64,000 bases of DNA, from positions 1 through 64,000 of the forward strand of contig CAWFXI010000006.1 of NCBI GenBank assembly GCA_963819685.1. The letters are read 5' to 3'. The position numbers and the translations under genes were made by a program. This document shows positions 56,501 through 64,000 of the stretch, in pieces (position 1 is the first letter of the stretch; the number at the start of each line of letters is the position of its first letter). The notes beneath the pieces were generated by a model. It searched no databases, was not told the DNA's origin, and saw nothing but the letters and a program-made list of their open reading frames with translations. This DNA is from CAIUGU01 sp963819685 (lineage in GTDB: Bacteria > Pseudomonadota > Gammaproteobacteria > Steroidobacterales > Steroidobacteraceae).

Positions 56501-58071
56501 TGAGCGCGAGCACGGTCACGAGGCAACGCTGGATTGCGCTGATTCTGGCGCTCGCCGCGATTCTGGTCACTCTGTGGTGGGCGCGGCAGGGCAGGCCGGT
56601 TGAACTGGTCAAGGCGCCGGGTGGACGTGTGCAGTGCGTGTCGTATGCGCCGTCGAGCGAACGCGACGAGGTGCTCGTCAATGTCGGTGTCATCGTGGCT
56701 CCTGAACGCATCGAGCGCGATCTGCAGCTGCTTGCCGAGCGCTTCGACTGCGTCCGCACGTACTCGCAGAGCAATGGGCTTGCAGAAGTACCGCGAATTG
56801 CCAGAGGCCTTGGTCTGAAGGTGCTCATGGGCGTCTGGATCAGCAGCGATACACAAGTCAATCAACGCGAAATCGCTTCGGCAATCCGCATTGCCGAGCG
56901 CGACCGGGATGTCCTCAAGGGCATCGTGGTCGGCAACGAGGTATTGCTGCGCGGCGAGCAGGCGCCCGCCGCACTCGCTGGTTATATCCGCCAGGTGAAG
57001 GAAGCGACCGGTCTGCCGGTCACCTACGCCGATGTCTGGGAGTTCTGGCGCCGCTATCGCGAAGCGATTGAGGGTGAGGTCGACTTCATCACGTTTCACG
57101 TGCTGCCGTACTGGGAAGACAAACCGGTTGCGGCGAAGGATGGCGTTGCTCACATCCGCGACATTTATCGCCTGATGCAGCAGGACTTCCCGGGCCGCGA
57201 ATTGCTGATCGGAGAGACCGGGTGGCCGAGCCAGGGCCGGCAGCGGCAGGGAGCGGTGCCCAGCGTTGTGAACCAGGCGCGATTCATTCGCGAGTTTCTG
57301 GCGTTCACGAATGAGGCGAGCATTCCCTACAACGTGATCGAGGCCTTCGACCAGCCGTGGAAGCGGCGCCAGGAAGGCGCGGTCGGCGGCTACTGGGGGC
57401 TCTACACGAATGACAGGCAGGTGAAGTTCTCGCTTGTCGATCCAGTGATCGAAGAACCCAGGTGGTCCTGGGCACTCGCACTAGGCGCCGTGGTAGCCGT
57501 GCTGTTTCTCGTTGCAGCCAGGATGAGCGGTGTGCGCTTACGGGCCATGCCCTTCGGCCTCCTGAGCCTTGCCGGCTACGTCACCGGGTGTGTCCTCGCT
57601 TCGCAGGCAAAGACAGCCTGGCTGGCCGCCCGCAACGAAAGGGAATGGGGCATTGCCATTGGCTGGACGGCCCTCGCATTGGTCACGTCGTGGTGGATTG
57701 CGCGCGATATTGCACTGCGCAGCAAGGAAGATGCCGAACCCGTTCGCGGCTGGCGGCTGCTGCGCTTCGTCTGGCTGTTCAGCGCAACGATCGTTTCGCT
57801 GCTGCTGGTTGTCGATGCCCGCTACCGCGATTTTCCGATTGCACTTTTTTCAACTCCCGTCATTGGCTTGGCGCTGTTACTGATTGCAACGCGTCAACGA
57901 CTGCAACTGCAGATTGAAGAGAGGCTTATGGCCGGCTGGCTCGTGGTCGCTGCAGCACTCACGATGGTGATCGAGGGAATTCACAATGGACATGCTCTCG
58001 CATGGGCCGGCCTCTGTCTGCTGTTCGGACTCAGTGCAGGGTTGCAGGGACGGAAGGCGCCCGTCACCTGA
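56500..58071 (+). CDS. GH17-domain membrane protein, beta-glucan remodelling
   Basis: A 523-residue protein. One N-terminal membrane anchor is followed by a GH17 domain (residues about 35-300) with the motifs CVRTYSQSNGLAEVPRIA, VVGNEVLLRGE, HVLPYWEDKP and the nucleophile signature LLIGETGWPSQGR. About seven membrane helices fill the C-terminal 200 residues. It lacks the glycosyltransferase domain present in the NdvB-like protein at 15455-18121, whose GH17 domain is similar. Bacterial GH17 domains of this kind are transglycosylases that elongate, branch or cyclise beta-(1,3)-glucans. It probably works in the periplasm with the ABC exporter it overlaps. Confidence 0.8.
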   Translation: MSASTVTRQRWIALILALAAILVTLWWARQGRPVELVKAPGGRVQCVSYAPSSERDEVLVNVGVIVAPERIERDLQLLAERFDCVRTYSQSNGLAEVPRIARGLGLKVLMGVWISSDTQVNQREIASAIRIAERDRDVLKGIVVGNEVLLRGEQAPAALAGYIRQVKEATGLPVTYADVWEFWRRYREAIEGEVDFITFHVLPYWEDKPVAAKDGVAHIRDIYRLMQQDFPGRELLIGETGWPSQGRQRQGAVPSVVNQARFIREFLAFTNEASIPYNVIEAFDQPWKRRQEGAVGGYWGLYTNDRQVKFSLVDPVIEEPRWSWALALGAVVAVLFLVAARMSGVRLRAMPFGLLSLAGYVTGCVLASQAKTAWLAARNEREWGIAIGWTALALVTSWWIARDIALRSKEDAEPVRGWRLLRFVWLFSATIVSLLLVVDARYRDFPIALFSTPVIGLALLLIATRQRLQLQIEERLMAGWLVVAAALTMVIEGIHNGHALAWAGLCLLFGLSAGLQGRKAPVT

Positions 58072-58205
58072 GTGGGCACACGCAGTGTCTCACCTGGTTG
58101 GCTTGGTTACGTCCATCCGCAGCAGGCAGTCGTGTAGTTGTAATCGTTTTTGGCAGTGACTACTGGTACATTGTGCACCCCCCAATTCGGAAAAGGAGCA
58201 CAGCA

Positions 58206-58790
58206 ATGCGGAAGCACATCGGAACACTCGTCGTCGCCGGACTGGTCGCACTGGCCGGCCCTGCCTTCGCTCAAGGCGGGGGAGTCGTCGCAACTTCTTC
58301 CCCTGGGCAGGTCTCCGCATCGCAAACCGTAGACGTCACAGCGACGATTACCGCCATCGATGCCAAGACCCGTGAAGTGAAGCTCAAGGGACCCGAAGGG
58401 AATGAGGTGACGATTACCGCAGGTCCCGAGGTCAAGAATTTCGCGCAAATGAAGGTCGGCGACCAGGTCAAAGCGAAATACGTCGAGTCGCTGATGCTGG
58501 ATCTGATGAAAGGCAGCAAAGCGCCCGTCAGCCGTGTCGAGGACGCTGCGGCAGCAACTGCCAAGCCCGGTGAACGTCCAGGCGCGGCCGCTGGCCGCCA
58601 GATAACAGTTGTTGCCGAGATCACTGCCCTTGACGCCGCCACGCAGATGGTCACGCTCCGCGGACCGCAGCAGAGCATGGTCCTCAAGGTGAACGATCCT
58701 GCACAGTTCAAGCTGATGACCAAGGGCGATCGCGTCATGGCGACCTATACGCAGGCCGTGGCGATCACTGTCGATCCGGTGAAGAAGTAA
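58206..58790 (+). CDS. Periplasmic protein with two repeated beta domains
   Basis: A 194-residue protein starting at the ATG at 58206 after AAGGAG. It has a signal peptide (LVVAGLVALAGPAFA, then QGGG). Two similar halves follow: VTATITAIDAKTREVKLKGPEGNEVTI with MKVGDQVKAKYVES, and VVAEITALDAATQMVTLRGPQQ with MTKGDRVMATYTQAVAI. This is an internal duplication of an OB-like or DUF5666-like beta unit. Function is unknown. A GC-rich hairpin follows 21 bases after the stop. Confidence 0.82.
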   Translation: MRKHIGTLVVAGLVALAGPAFAQGGGVVATSSPGQVSASQTVDVTATITAIDAKTREVKLKGPEGNEVTITAGPEVKNFAQMKVGDQVKAKYVESLMLDLMKGSKAPVSRVEDAAAATAKPGERPGAAAGRQITVVAEITALDAATQMVTLRGPQQSMVLKVNDPAQFKLMTKGDRVMATYTQAVAITVDPVKK

Positions 58791-58811
58791 TACAAAATGG
58801 AATGATTGGCA

Positions 58812-58840
58812 GGAATCGACGAGCAAAACTCGTCGATTCC
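58812..58840 (+). terminator. Perfect 12-bp stem-loop after the duplicated beta-domain gene
   Basis: GGAATCGACGAG (58812-58823) pairs perfectly with CTCGTCGATTCC (58829-58840) around CAAAA. It lies 21 bases after the stop codon at 58790. No U-tract follows, so it may act as a mRNA-stabilising end or with an external factor. Confidence 0.6.
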
Positions 58841-58919
58841 GCCAGATCCCCGGTGGCCCGGACTGGTGGCAGAAACGGTGCCGCGCAGATCGCAGGTTTC
58901 TCGCGGCGCCCTTTCCGGA

Positions 58920-59020
58920 TCAGCGCGTCTTGTAAGAGAACTTCTGGCCGCCGACTGACGCTTCGTACATCAGACCACCCTTGGCGATGTTGAAGACGGC
59001 CATGCCCTTGTGGTACGCAA
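58920..59020 (-). pseudogene. Possible C-terminal fragment of an unknown protein
   Basis: Directly downstream of the DUF4136 stop on the minus strand, an open stretch encodes VAYHKGMAVFNIAKGGLMYE followed by ASVGGQKFSYKTR and a stop at 58920. It reads like the C-terminal end of an exported beta-rich protein, but no start codon or upstream portion is present. It may be a remnant, or read-through sequence of the neighbouring gene. I cannot name the family. Confidence 0.3.
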
Positions 59021-59604
59021 CTATTGCGGGGGCGGGAGTCCGCCCGGGCCCGGCAGCGGGGACATCATCTCCGTCACGATCGGCATCGATCGCAGGTCCC
59101 GGGTTTTGCTGCGCCTCCTTGGAAACCCGGCCTTCCGCCGTGGACTGCCACGCAAGCGCCTTCTGCTTTGCGTCCACCAGATCGATGGACAATCGTTCCT
59201 GCCTTGTAATTGACCGTCTCGACCTGGGATGTGCTGATGCCGCCGTAGTAACCGGCGCGGTAGCCGTAATAGCCAACCGAAGTGGGAGACGAACGGATCT
59301 CCTGCTGGTTCTGGATGTTCAGGTAGAAGTTGATCAGTACGTCGGCGTTGGTCTCCGCGTACGTATAGCCCTTGGATTCCATGGCGCGACGCGTGGCATC
59401 CTTCAGCCGTGCCGTCAATACGGATTGATAACCCGCCTTGTCGGTGGCTAGTGGCGAGAAGTAGCCAAACGTCTTGTAGCTGGCCAGATTGATGGAAGGG
59501 TTGCTGTCTCGCCGGATTTCCGGGCCCGGAGCTGCGCAGGCAGCGAGCACCACGATGCCTGCAACCAGCGTTCCGTTGAGAAGAGCTGCACGAAATTTAC
59601 GCAT
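59021..59604 (-). CDS. DUF4136 lipoprotein, two frame breaks
   Basis: The start at 59604 has AGAGG eight bases upstream. A lipoprotein signal (VVLAAC) precedes the DUF4136 domain: LASYKTFGYFSP, LKDATRRAMESKGYTYAETNADVLINFYLN, YYGYRAGYYGG and VETVNYKAGTIV. The frame is then lost at the GG at 59187-59188; the next frame continues with IDLVDAKQKALAWQSTAEGR and NPGPAIDA, and changes again at the GG at 59082-59083, after which IVTEMMSPLPGPGGLPPPQ ends at 59021. Each break is one extra base; correcting both gives about 193 residues with the usual family ending. Function is unknown; members are small envelope lipoproteins. Confidence 0.7.
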
Positions 59605-59830
59605 TAGCATGACCTCTTGAACGAATGCAATTGGATCTTCGACAGGTCGTCCTGCCGCAAACTGGAATGCAGTATGTACGTGGAATATAGATCAGATCCG
59701 GCTGCGATACATCAGGGAAATGCATTCGCTCCCATACCTGACCGGGTACCATGATCTCGTGGCCGTCTGGCCAGGGACCTCCACGCGGAGTATCGTGAAA
59801 ACAGCCTATATTCAGGGTAACGGATCAACA

Positions 59831-60659
59831 ATGAGAATCGACAGAACGGATTGCCGTCATGCAGGGACGGCGATCTTCGTGTGCATTGCGGGATCGATCG
59901 TGACGGTACCCGCGTCGGCCCAGCAAGACGCTGCCGAGCTGGCGAAAAAACTATCCAATCCCGTCGCGGCGCTCATCAGCGTGCCGTTCCAGCTCAATTA
60001 CGATGAAGATATCGGGCCCGCCGAGAATGGTGAGCGATTGCAGCTCAATGTTCAGCCGGTTGTGCCCATCACTCTCACTCAGGACTGGAACCTGATTTCG
60101 CGCACGATTCTGCCGCTGGTGGCACAGAACGATGTTTCGCCGGGTTCGGGAAGCCAGTTCGGTATCAGGCGACATCGTGCAAAGCGTATTTTTCTCTCCC
60201 AGGGCGCCGACGTCGAGCGGCTGGATCTGGGGCGCGGGCCCCGTGTTGATGCTGCCCACCGGCTCAGACAAGCTATTGACCGCCGACAAATGGGGTATCG
60301 GGCCCACGGGCGTGGCGCTGAAGCAGCAGGGTCACTGGACTTACGGGGTGCTCGCCAACCATATCTGGTCGTTCGCCGGAGAGTCCAGCCGCCCGGATGT
60401 CAATGCCACTTTCCTGCAGCCCTTCCTGGCTTACGCTACGCCCACAGCGTGGACTTACTCGTTGAATACGGAGAGCACGTACGACTGGGACAACCAGCAG
60501 TGGTCCGTGCCGATCAATGCCGTCGTCTCGAAGGTCACGAAAATAGGCAATCAGCTCGTCAGCGTCGGTGGCGGCGTGCGCTATTGGGCGGACAGTCCGG
60601 ACTCGGGCGCGAACGGCTTGGGGTTGAGAGTCGTTGTCACGCTGCTGTTCCCGAAGTAA
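59831..60659 (+). CDS. Exported transporter-like (neuromedin-U-annotated) beta protein, frame-broken
   Basis: The start at 59831 gives a signal peptide (FVCIAGSIVTVPASA, then QQDAAELAKKLSNPVAAL). The family sequence follows: ISVPFQLNYDEDIGPAENGE, LNVQPVVPITLTQDWNLISRTI, LPLVAQNDVSPGSGSQFG. Near 60161-60168 the frame changes; the next frame carries SGDIVQSVFFSPR, WGAGPVLMLPTGSD, WGIGPTGVALKQQGHWTYGVL and ends VVVTLLFPK at 60659. Removing one base gives about 275 residues. The family is annotated variously as transporter or neuromedin U and is probably an outer-membrane barrel of unknown substrate. Confidence 0.75.
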
Positions 60660-60704
60660 TCGTCTGCTTCGCATCTGAGCTCGCAGGAACTCGAGGAAAA
60701 CAGT

Positions 60705-61103
60705 ATGGCCACACCGGAAACGCGCACCGCAAACGAACTGGCTGCAGAGCGCACGGATCTTGCGTCGATGCGAACCCAGATGGCGGCGGATCGATCGCTG
60801 ATGGCCTGGGTGCGGACCGCGCTGTCCATGATCAGCTTCGGCTTCACGATCTACAAGTTTCTCCAGGCACTGCAGGCGGGCGGCACAACGGTCATTCAAG
60901 CGAGTCCGAGAACCATCGGACTGTTCCTCATCGGCATGGGTACATTGTCGATGCTGGCGGGCCTCATCGAGTATCGGCAGACTCTTGTATATCTGGGGCG
61001 GCAGCAATATCCCGCCATCCGGCGACCTTCGTTCATCATTGCACTGATCCTGACTGCCGTGGGGACCTTCATGTTCGTCACCGTCTTCGCCAGGCTGCTG
61101 TGA
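60705..61103 (+). CDS. YidH/DUF202 family membrane protein
   Basis: A 132-residue protein with AGGA upstream of the ATG. The DUF202 opening is present: RTANELAAERTDLASMRT then MAADRSLMAWVRTALSMISFGFTIYKFL, followed by two more membrane helices (TIGLFLIGMGTLSMLAGLIEY, FIIALILTAVGTFMFVTVFA). This is a three-helix inner-membrane protein related to E. coli YidH; function is unknown. It lies 45 bases after the frame-broken barrel gene and 10 bases before the next membrane protein. Confidence 0.88.
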   Translation: MATPETRTANELAAERTDLASMRTQMAADRSLMAWVRTALSMISFGFTIYKFLQALQAGGTTVIQASPRTIGLFLIGMGTLSMLAGLIEYRQTLVYLGRQQYPAIRRPSFIIALILTAVGTFMFVTVFARLL

Positions 61104-61113
61104 GCCTGGCGCA

Positions 61114-61890
61114 GTGAGCATCAACGAGGCAGCGCCGGAGATTGCTCAGACCGGTGTCGTGGCGTTGCTGTTTGCCGCGACATTCCTGTTCGGCGGTCAT
61201 GTCTATGTCTTGCGATTGCTGGGGAGGGGCAGACGCGCGATCATTTCGTTTGGCGCCGGCATGGCCTCTGCGTATGTGTTCGTCCATGTAATGCCGGAGT
61301 TGCATGGGGCCCGCGAGGCCCTGGTTGAATCTGCGTCCGTGCCGCTGCGCTTCGAGGGGATGGGCATCTATCTCGTTGCGTTAACGGGATTTCTGGTCTT
61401 CTACGGGCTGGACCATCTACGCAGGCGATGGCGACAGGTGGGCGGAGAAGAGTCGGTCGGAGGGGCAACAGAGGAAGAGGCGGAACGCGCCGGGTTCAGG
61501 CTGCATGTCGGTGGATTCGCCGCCTACGTCTTTCTGATGTCGTATCTGCTGGTGCACAACCTCGAAGACACGACGACTTCACTCGAACTGTTCGCTGTGG
61601 CCATCACTTTTCATTTCCTGGCGGTCGCTCATGACTTGCAACACGAACACGGCGTCGCCTACGAGCGCATCGGTCGCTGGGTCCTTGCGGGGGCTGCCGT
61701 TCTGGGGTGGTCAGTGGGACAACTCGTCGCCCTGCCATTCAGCATTGTCGCACTGCTCGTGGCTTTCCTGTCCGGAGCCATCATGATGAACAGCCTGATC
61801 TCGGAACTGCCTTCTGAAAAGGAAGGCCGATTCCTGCCGTTCATGGCGGGTGGCCTGATTTATGGGTTGCTCCTGCTGCCGCTCGGCTGA
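61114..61890 (+). CDS. ZIP-like polytopic membrane protein
   Basis: A 258-residue protein starting at GTG with seven to eight predicted helices. The third helix contains YVFVHVMPELHGA, in which H-x-x-P-E-x-H resembles the metal-binding helix of ZIP transporters, and the fifth has HFLAVAHDLQHEHG with several His. A variable charged loop (GGEESVGGATEEEAERAG) separates the halves. The C-terminal FLSGAIMMNSLISELPSEKEGRFLPFMAGGLIYGLLL also resembles ZIP ends. It could carry divalent metals, but the similarity is weak. It converges with the sulfatase; a 6-bp stem spans the gap at 61901-61917. Confidence 0.7.
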   Translation: MSINEAAPEIAQTGVVALLFAATFLFGGHVYVLRLLGRGRRAIISFGAGMASAYVFVHVMPELHGAREALVESASVPLRFEGMGIYLVALTGFLVFYGLDHLRRRWRQVGGEESVGGATEEEAERAGFRLHVGGFAAYVFLMSYLLVHNLEDTTTSLELFAVAITFHFLAVAHDLQHEHGVAYERIGRWVLAGAAVLGWSVGQLVALPFSIVALLVAFLSGAIMMNSLISELPSEKEGRFLPFMAGGLIYGLLLLPLG

Positions 61891-61902
61891 TAACAGTACA
61901 GA

Positions 61903-63567
61903 TCAGCTCACCTGATCGATAGCCCAGTTGACGAAAGGGATTTTGGGCAGCTCGCGGCCATCATCGACACCGATTTCCGCCTTGATGACGGCATTGAGCT
62001 TTGCATTCATCAGCAGAATCAGATCGCGATTGCCTGTCCTGTCAAGCCCGAGATTGACCAGTTCCTCGGGGTCCTTCTCGAGATCGAACAGCTCGACGTC
62101 GTTCCATTTGTACAGCTCGTCAATCGTCCTGGGCTTGTTGTGATCGAGCGGCGAGAAATAGCGGGTGAATTTGTAGCGACCATCGAACACGGTGCGCAAC
62201 GTGCCGCGCTTCTTCATGTCCGGCTTGAACCGTTTCTTCAGGATCGACAGCCCAGGTTTCGCCCCAGCTGTCTTTGCCTGCCCGATGACCTTGAAAAGGT
62301 CGCCGTCGTTCGTCACGAGGCCGCTGTACGTAAACAGCACGGCATCGCGCACGGCGTGAAGGCCTGCCGCTGCGGGATTCTTCAGGATCGGGGTGAGATC
62401 CTTGCCGGGAAGCTGACGCTTGGCGAATTTGGCCGCTTGCGGAGGCGTCACACCCGCCATTGAAAGCAGAGTGGGTACGACATCGATGTGTCCTGTCAGT
62501 GCATGGGTATCCTGTCCGGATTTCACGTCGGGGTGCACGACATAGAAGGGGAGGTGAATGGTTTCCTGGTAGGCAAACGGTCCCTTGCCGTGCAGCCCGT
62601 GCGCGCCCCCCATCTCACCGTGATCCGAGGTGTAGATGAAGGCCGTGCTGTCCGTCAGCCGCAACGCGTCGAGTTCCTTCAGGATACTGTCGACATGCAT
62701 ATCAACGGACCGCAGGCAGTTGATGTAAAAGTCGTTGAACCGCTGCCACCGCTCCCGTTCCGGGGGAATATGCCCGAGCAGGTAGCTCCACATCTTTTCG
62801 AATTCGCCGTGTGCACCGGGGCGGCCTGGCGCGTCGAATGCCTCTGTCAGGCTCTTCGGAATCGGCATGTCCCATGTCGCCTTGTAGAGTTCGTGATTGG
62901 GCGCCGGTGCAGCGTGATTCAGGAGGAACCCGGTGTCCTGGACCTTCTGGCCCGGAGCATCGGTGTTGAAGTACATGATGTCATGGGGATTGACCAGACT
63001 GACAAACAGACACCAGGGCTTGCCCTCGTCATTGAGCTGCCGGCCATTGCGGCGCAGCCAGGTCATGGCGCTGCCCGCGATCAGGTGATCGAACTGGTAT
63101 CCCCCGAGCGTGTGGCCCACCAGGTCGCCCGGTGAGTTGTAGTCCGCGAAGCCATACTTCTCCATCTCCCTGGTCAACAGCGACTGGTTGCCCTCGACGT
63201 CGAATTTCCGGCTCAAGTGCCACTTGCCTTTGTAGGCGGTGTAGTAACCGGCCTGGCGCAGCATATGCCCGATCGTGGGGATGTCCGTCGAGAGATTCTT
63301 GACGTAGCGCACGTCGGTGTTTTCGAACATGCGATTGTTGGCGGTTTGCAATCCGGTCAGCAGCACCGACCTCGAAGACGTGCACATCACGGCGGGGCAG
63401 TAGTGGTTGTGAAACGTCACTCCCGTCCTCCGCAGCCGCTCGTGGCCCGGAAGCGTCAGACCCGTTGGCCACTTTTCGAAGTAGCGTTCCTGGTCCGAGA
63501 AAACGAAAATGATATTCGGCCTGGCTGGTTTGCTTGATTCTTTTCGGGTGCCTGTGTTCTTGTGCAT
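61903..63567 (-). CDS. Type I sulfatase
   Basis: A 554-residue enzyme started at the ATG at 63567, where GAGGTGAGAAG precedes it; the longer open frame adds no recognisable sequence. Metal-binding Asp25 lies in IIFVFSDQER. The formylglycine site is CTSSRSVLLTG with Cys62, so a CxSxR form of the usual CxPxR. Further motifs are YYTAYKGKWHLSRK, LFVSLVNPHDI and FIYTSDHGEMGGAHGLHGKG. No signal peptide is visible, so the substrate should be cytoplasmic or the export signal is unusual. No anaerobic maturase or FGE gene lies in the window. The real substrate, a sulfate or phosphonate ester, is unknown. Confidence 0.92.
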   Translation of the reverse strand: MHKNTGTRKESSKPARPNIIFVFSDQERYFEKWPTGLTLPGHERLRRTGVTFHNHYCPAVMCTSSRSVLLTGLQTANNRMFENTDVRYVKNLSTDIPTIGHMLRQAGYYTAYKGKWHLSRKFDVEGNQSLLTREMEKYGFADYNSPGDLVGHTLGGYQFDHLIAGSAMTWLRRNGRQLNDEGKPWCLFVSLVNPHDIMYFNTDAPGQKVQDTGFLLNHAAPAPNHELYKATWDMPIPKSLTEAFDAPGRPGAHGEFEKMWSYLLGHIPPERERWQRFNDFYINCLRSVDMHVDSILKELDALRLTDSTAFIYTSDHGEMGGAHGLHGKGPFAYQETIHLPFYVVHPDVKSGQDTHALTGHIDVVPTLLSMAGVTPPQAAKFAKRQLPGKDLTPILKNPAAAGLHAVRDAVLFTYSGLVTNDGDLFKVIGQAKTAGAKPGLSILKKRFKPDMKKRGTLRTVFDGRYKFTRYFSPLDHNKPRTIDELYKWNDVELFDLEKDPEELVNLGLDRTGNRDLILLMNAKLNAVIKAEIGVDDGRELPKIPFVNWAIDQVS

Positions 63568-63729
63568 CTTCTCACCTCTTCCATTCGCGGAAGTGTCTGG
63601 CAGCGGCTCGCCGAAAGTCAACAATGGACCTCGTGTCGAACCTGACTGCAAGATTTCTGATACGGAGGATTGAACCGCGAAGAAGTTTAAGGACGAGAAG
63701 GAAGAAAAAATCAAGTGAGGCCAATGGTG

Positions 63730-63910
63730 CCGGTCTTGAGTTAAGGAGGGAAGGTCGCTTGCCTGAGCTGGAGGAAGTGCGCGACGTTGTGGTGCGCGAG
63801 TGGACCAACGACCGGCGGCTCAAGGGAAAGAACAGTTCTATCGGGAATTGCTGAAGCGCTACACCGTGAATATCGAAGAACCGAAGTCGAAGCAGGAAGT
63901 TTCCCTGTAG
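63730..63910 (+). pseudogene. Remnant of a PpiC-type peptidyl-prolyl isomerase
   Basis: The translation GRLPELEEVRDVVVREWTND then RRLKG, followed in another frame by KEQFYRELLKRYTVNIEEPK, closely resembles the C-terminal end of exported parvulin-type peptidyl-prolyl isomerases. The frame is broken near 63825-63832 by a missing base and no N-terminal part is found between 63568 and 63730. I read it as a decayed remnant. The stop is at 63908-63910. Confidence 0.5.
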
Positions 63911-63944
63911 GCAACGTCGGTGCGGTACCTGTATTCTTCTTTCC

Positions 63945-64000
63945 ATGTCAAGAACAGCGACCATTCTCCTCGCCGGTCTCTTTTTGCTCCCGATGACCGT
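63945..64000 (+). CDS. Start of an exported protein, cut by the window end
   Basis: An ATG at 63945 begins MSRTATILLAGLFLLPMT, a typical signal-peptide beginning, and remains open to the end of the window. The visible 18 residues do not identify the protein. Parvulin-type isomerase genes are often followed by HupE/UreJ membrane proteins, which would fit, but that is only a guess. Confidence 0.4.
   Translation, partial: MSRTATILLAGLFLLPMT

Noticed and set aside
58002..58205. Longer N-terminus of the duplicated beta-domain protein
   Set aside because: The ATG at 58206 has AAGGAG and a signal peptide; the upstream extension has no protein character and overlaps the preceding gene.

Overview
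The window is a GC-rich stretch of a gammaproteobacterial chromosome. The gene repertoire suggests a Xanthomonadales/Steroidobacteraceae-like lineage: a complete Entner-Doudoroff set with zwf-pgl-glk, HrpB helicase, Kup transporter, TonB receptor with a DUF6152 partner, and an NdvB-like glucan synthase. This placement is inferred from gene content only. I see no rRNA, tRNA, CRISPR array, prophage or insertion-sequence transposase.

Region by region. 0.2-10.5 kb is an accessory envelope/catabolic block: a PQQ-propeller lipoprotein, a DUF6491 protein, a TetR regulator, a SnoaL-like protein, a metallo-beta-lactamase-fold lipoprotein divergent from a TonB-dependent receptor across a shared promoter with two near-identical 18-bp palindromes, a DUF6152 protein and a VOC protein. 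10.6-24.8 kb holds hrpB, a neutral zinc metallopeptidase, an FAD oxidoreductase, a GH17-GT2 beta-glucan synthase, a LolD/FtsX-type ABC pair followed by a lipocalin-like gene broken by short repeats, and a glycosyltransferase. 24.8-30.7 kb is the central sugar block: eda-edd divergent from zwf-pgl-glk. Kup, a small Cys-rich protein and a 190-bp array of hairpins follow.

35.4-46.8 kb is the most striking region. On one strand lie a membrane-anchored 4Fe-4S/FAD oxidoreductase and an ankyrin protein. Divergent from them are a CcmI-like TPR protein, a membrane protein with a di-heme-b histidine pattern, a 21-heme cytochrome c built of seven three-heme modules, a cytochrome with 35 CXXCH plus one CXXXCH built of about fifteen two-heme repeats, an outer-membrane barrel with AMIN-like/SPOR/TPR N-terminal regions, and a lipoprotein. 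I read this as a candidate trans-envelope electron conduit (quinol pool, periplasm, outer membrane, outside) unlike the standard Mtr arrangement.

46.8-64 kb carries two unknown small genes, an EamA permease, a 3-oxoadipyl-CoA-type thiolase, a glutathione S-transferase, a putatively Fur-controlled imelysin/di-heme oxidoreductase/DUF1513 operon, an ABC exporter overlapping a second GH17-domain protein, several small envelope proteins, a sulfatase, a degraded peptidyl-prolyl isomerase remnant and the start of a further gene.

Two cross-cutting features matter for the reader. First, short tandem repeats (GGGGATA-, GAAGCC- and GTGAGCC-type) sit between and inside genes, forming a 32-bp-arm hairpin in one coding sequence and breaking the same gene downstream. 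Second, at least seven single-base frame breaks, all reading as one extra base, occur in six genes between 37.5 and 60.2 kb and none was recognised before that. They look like sequence or assembly errors but could be real, so those genes are given as single, frame-broken entries.
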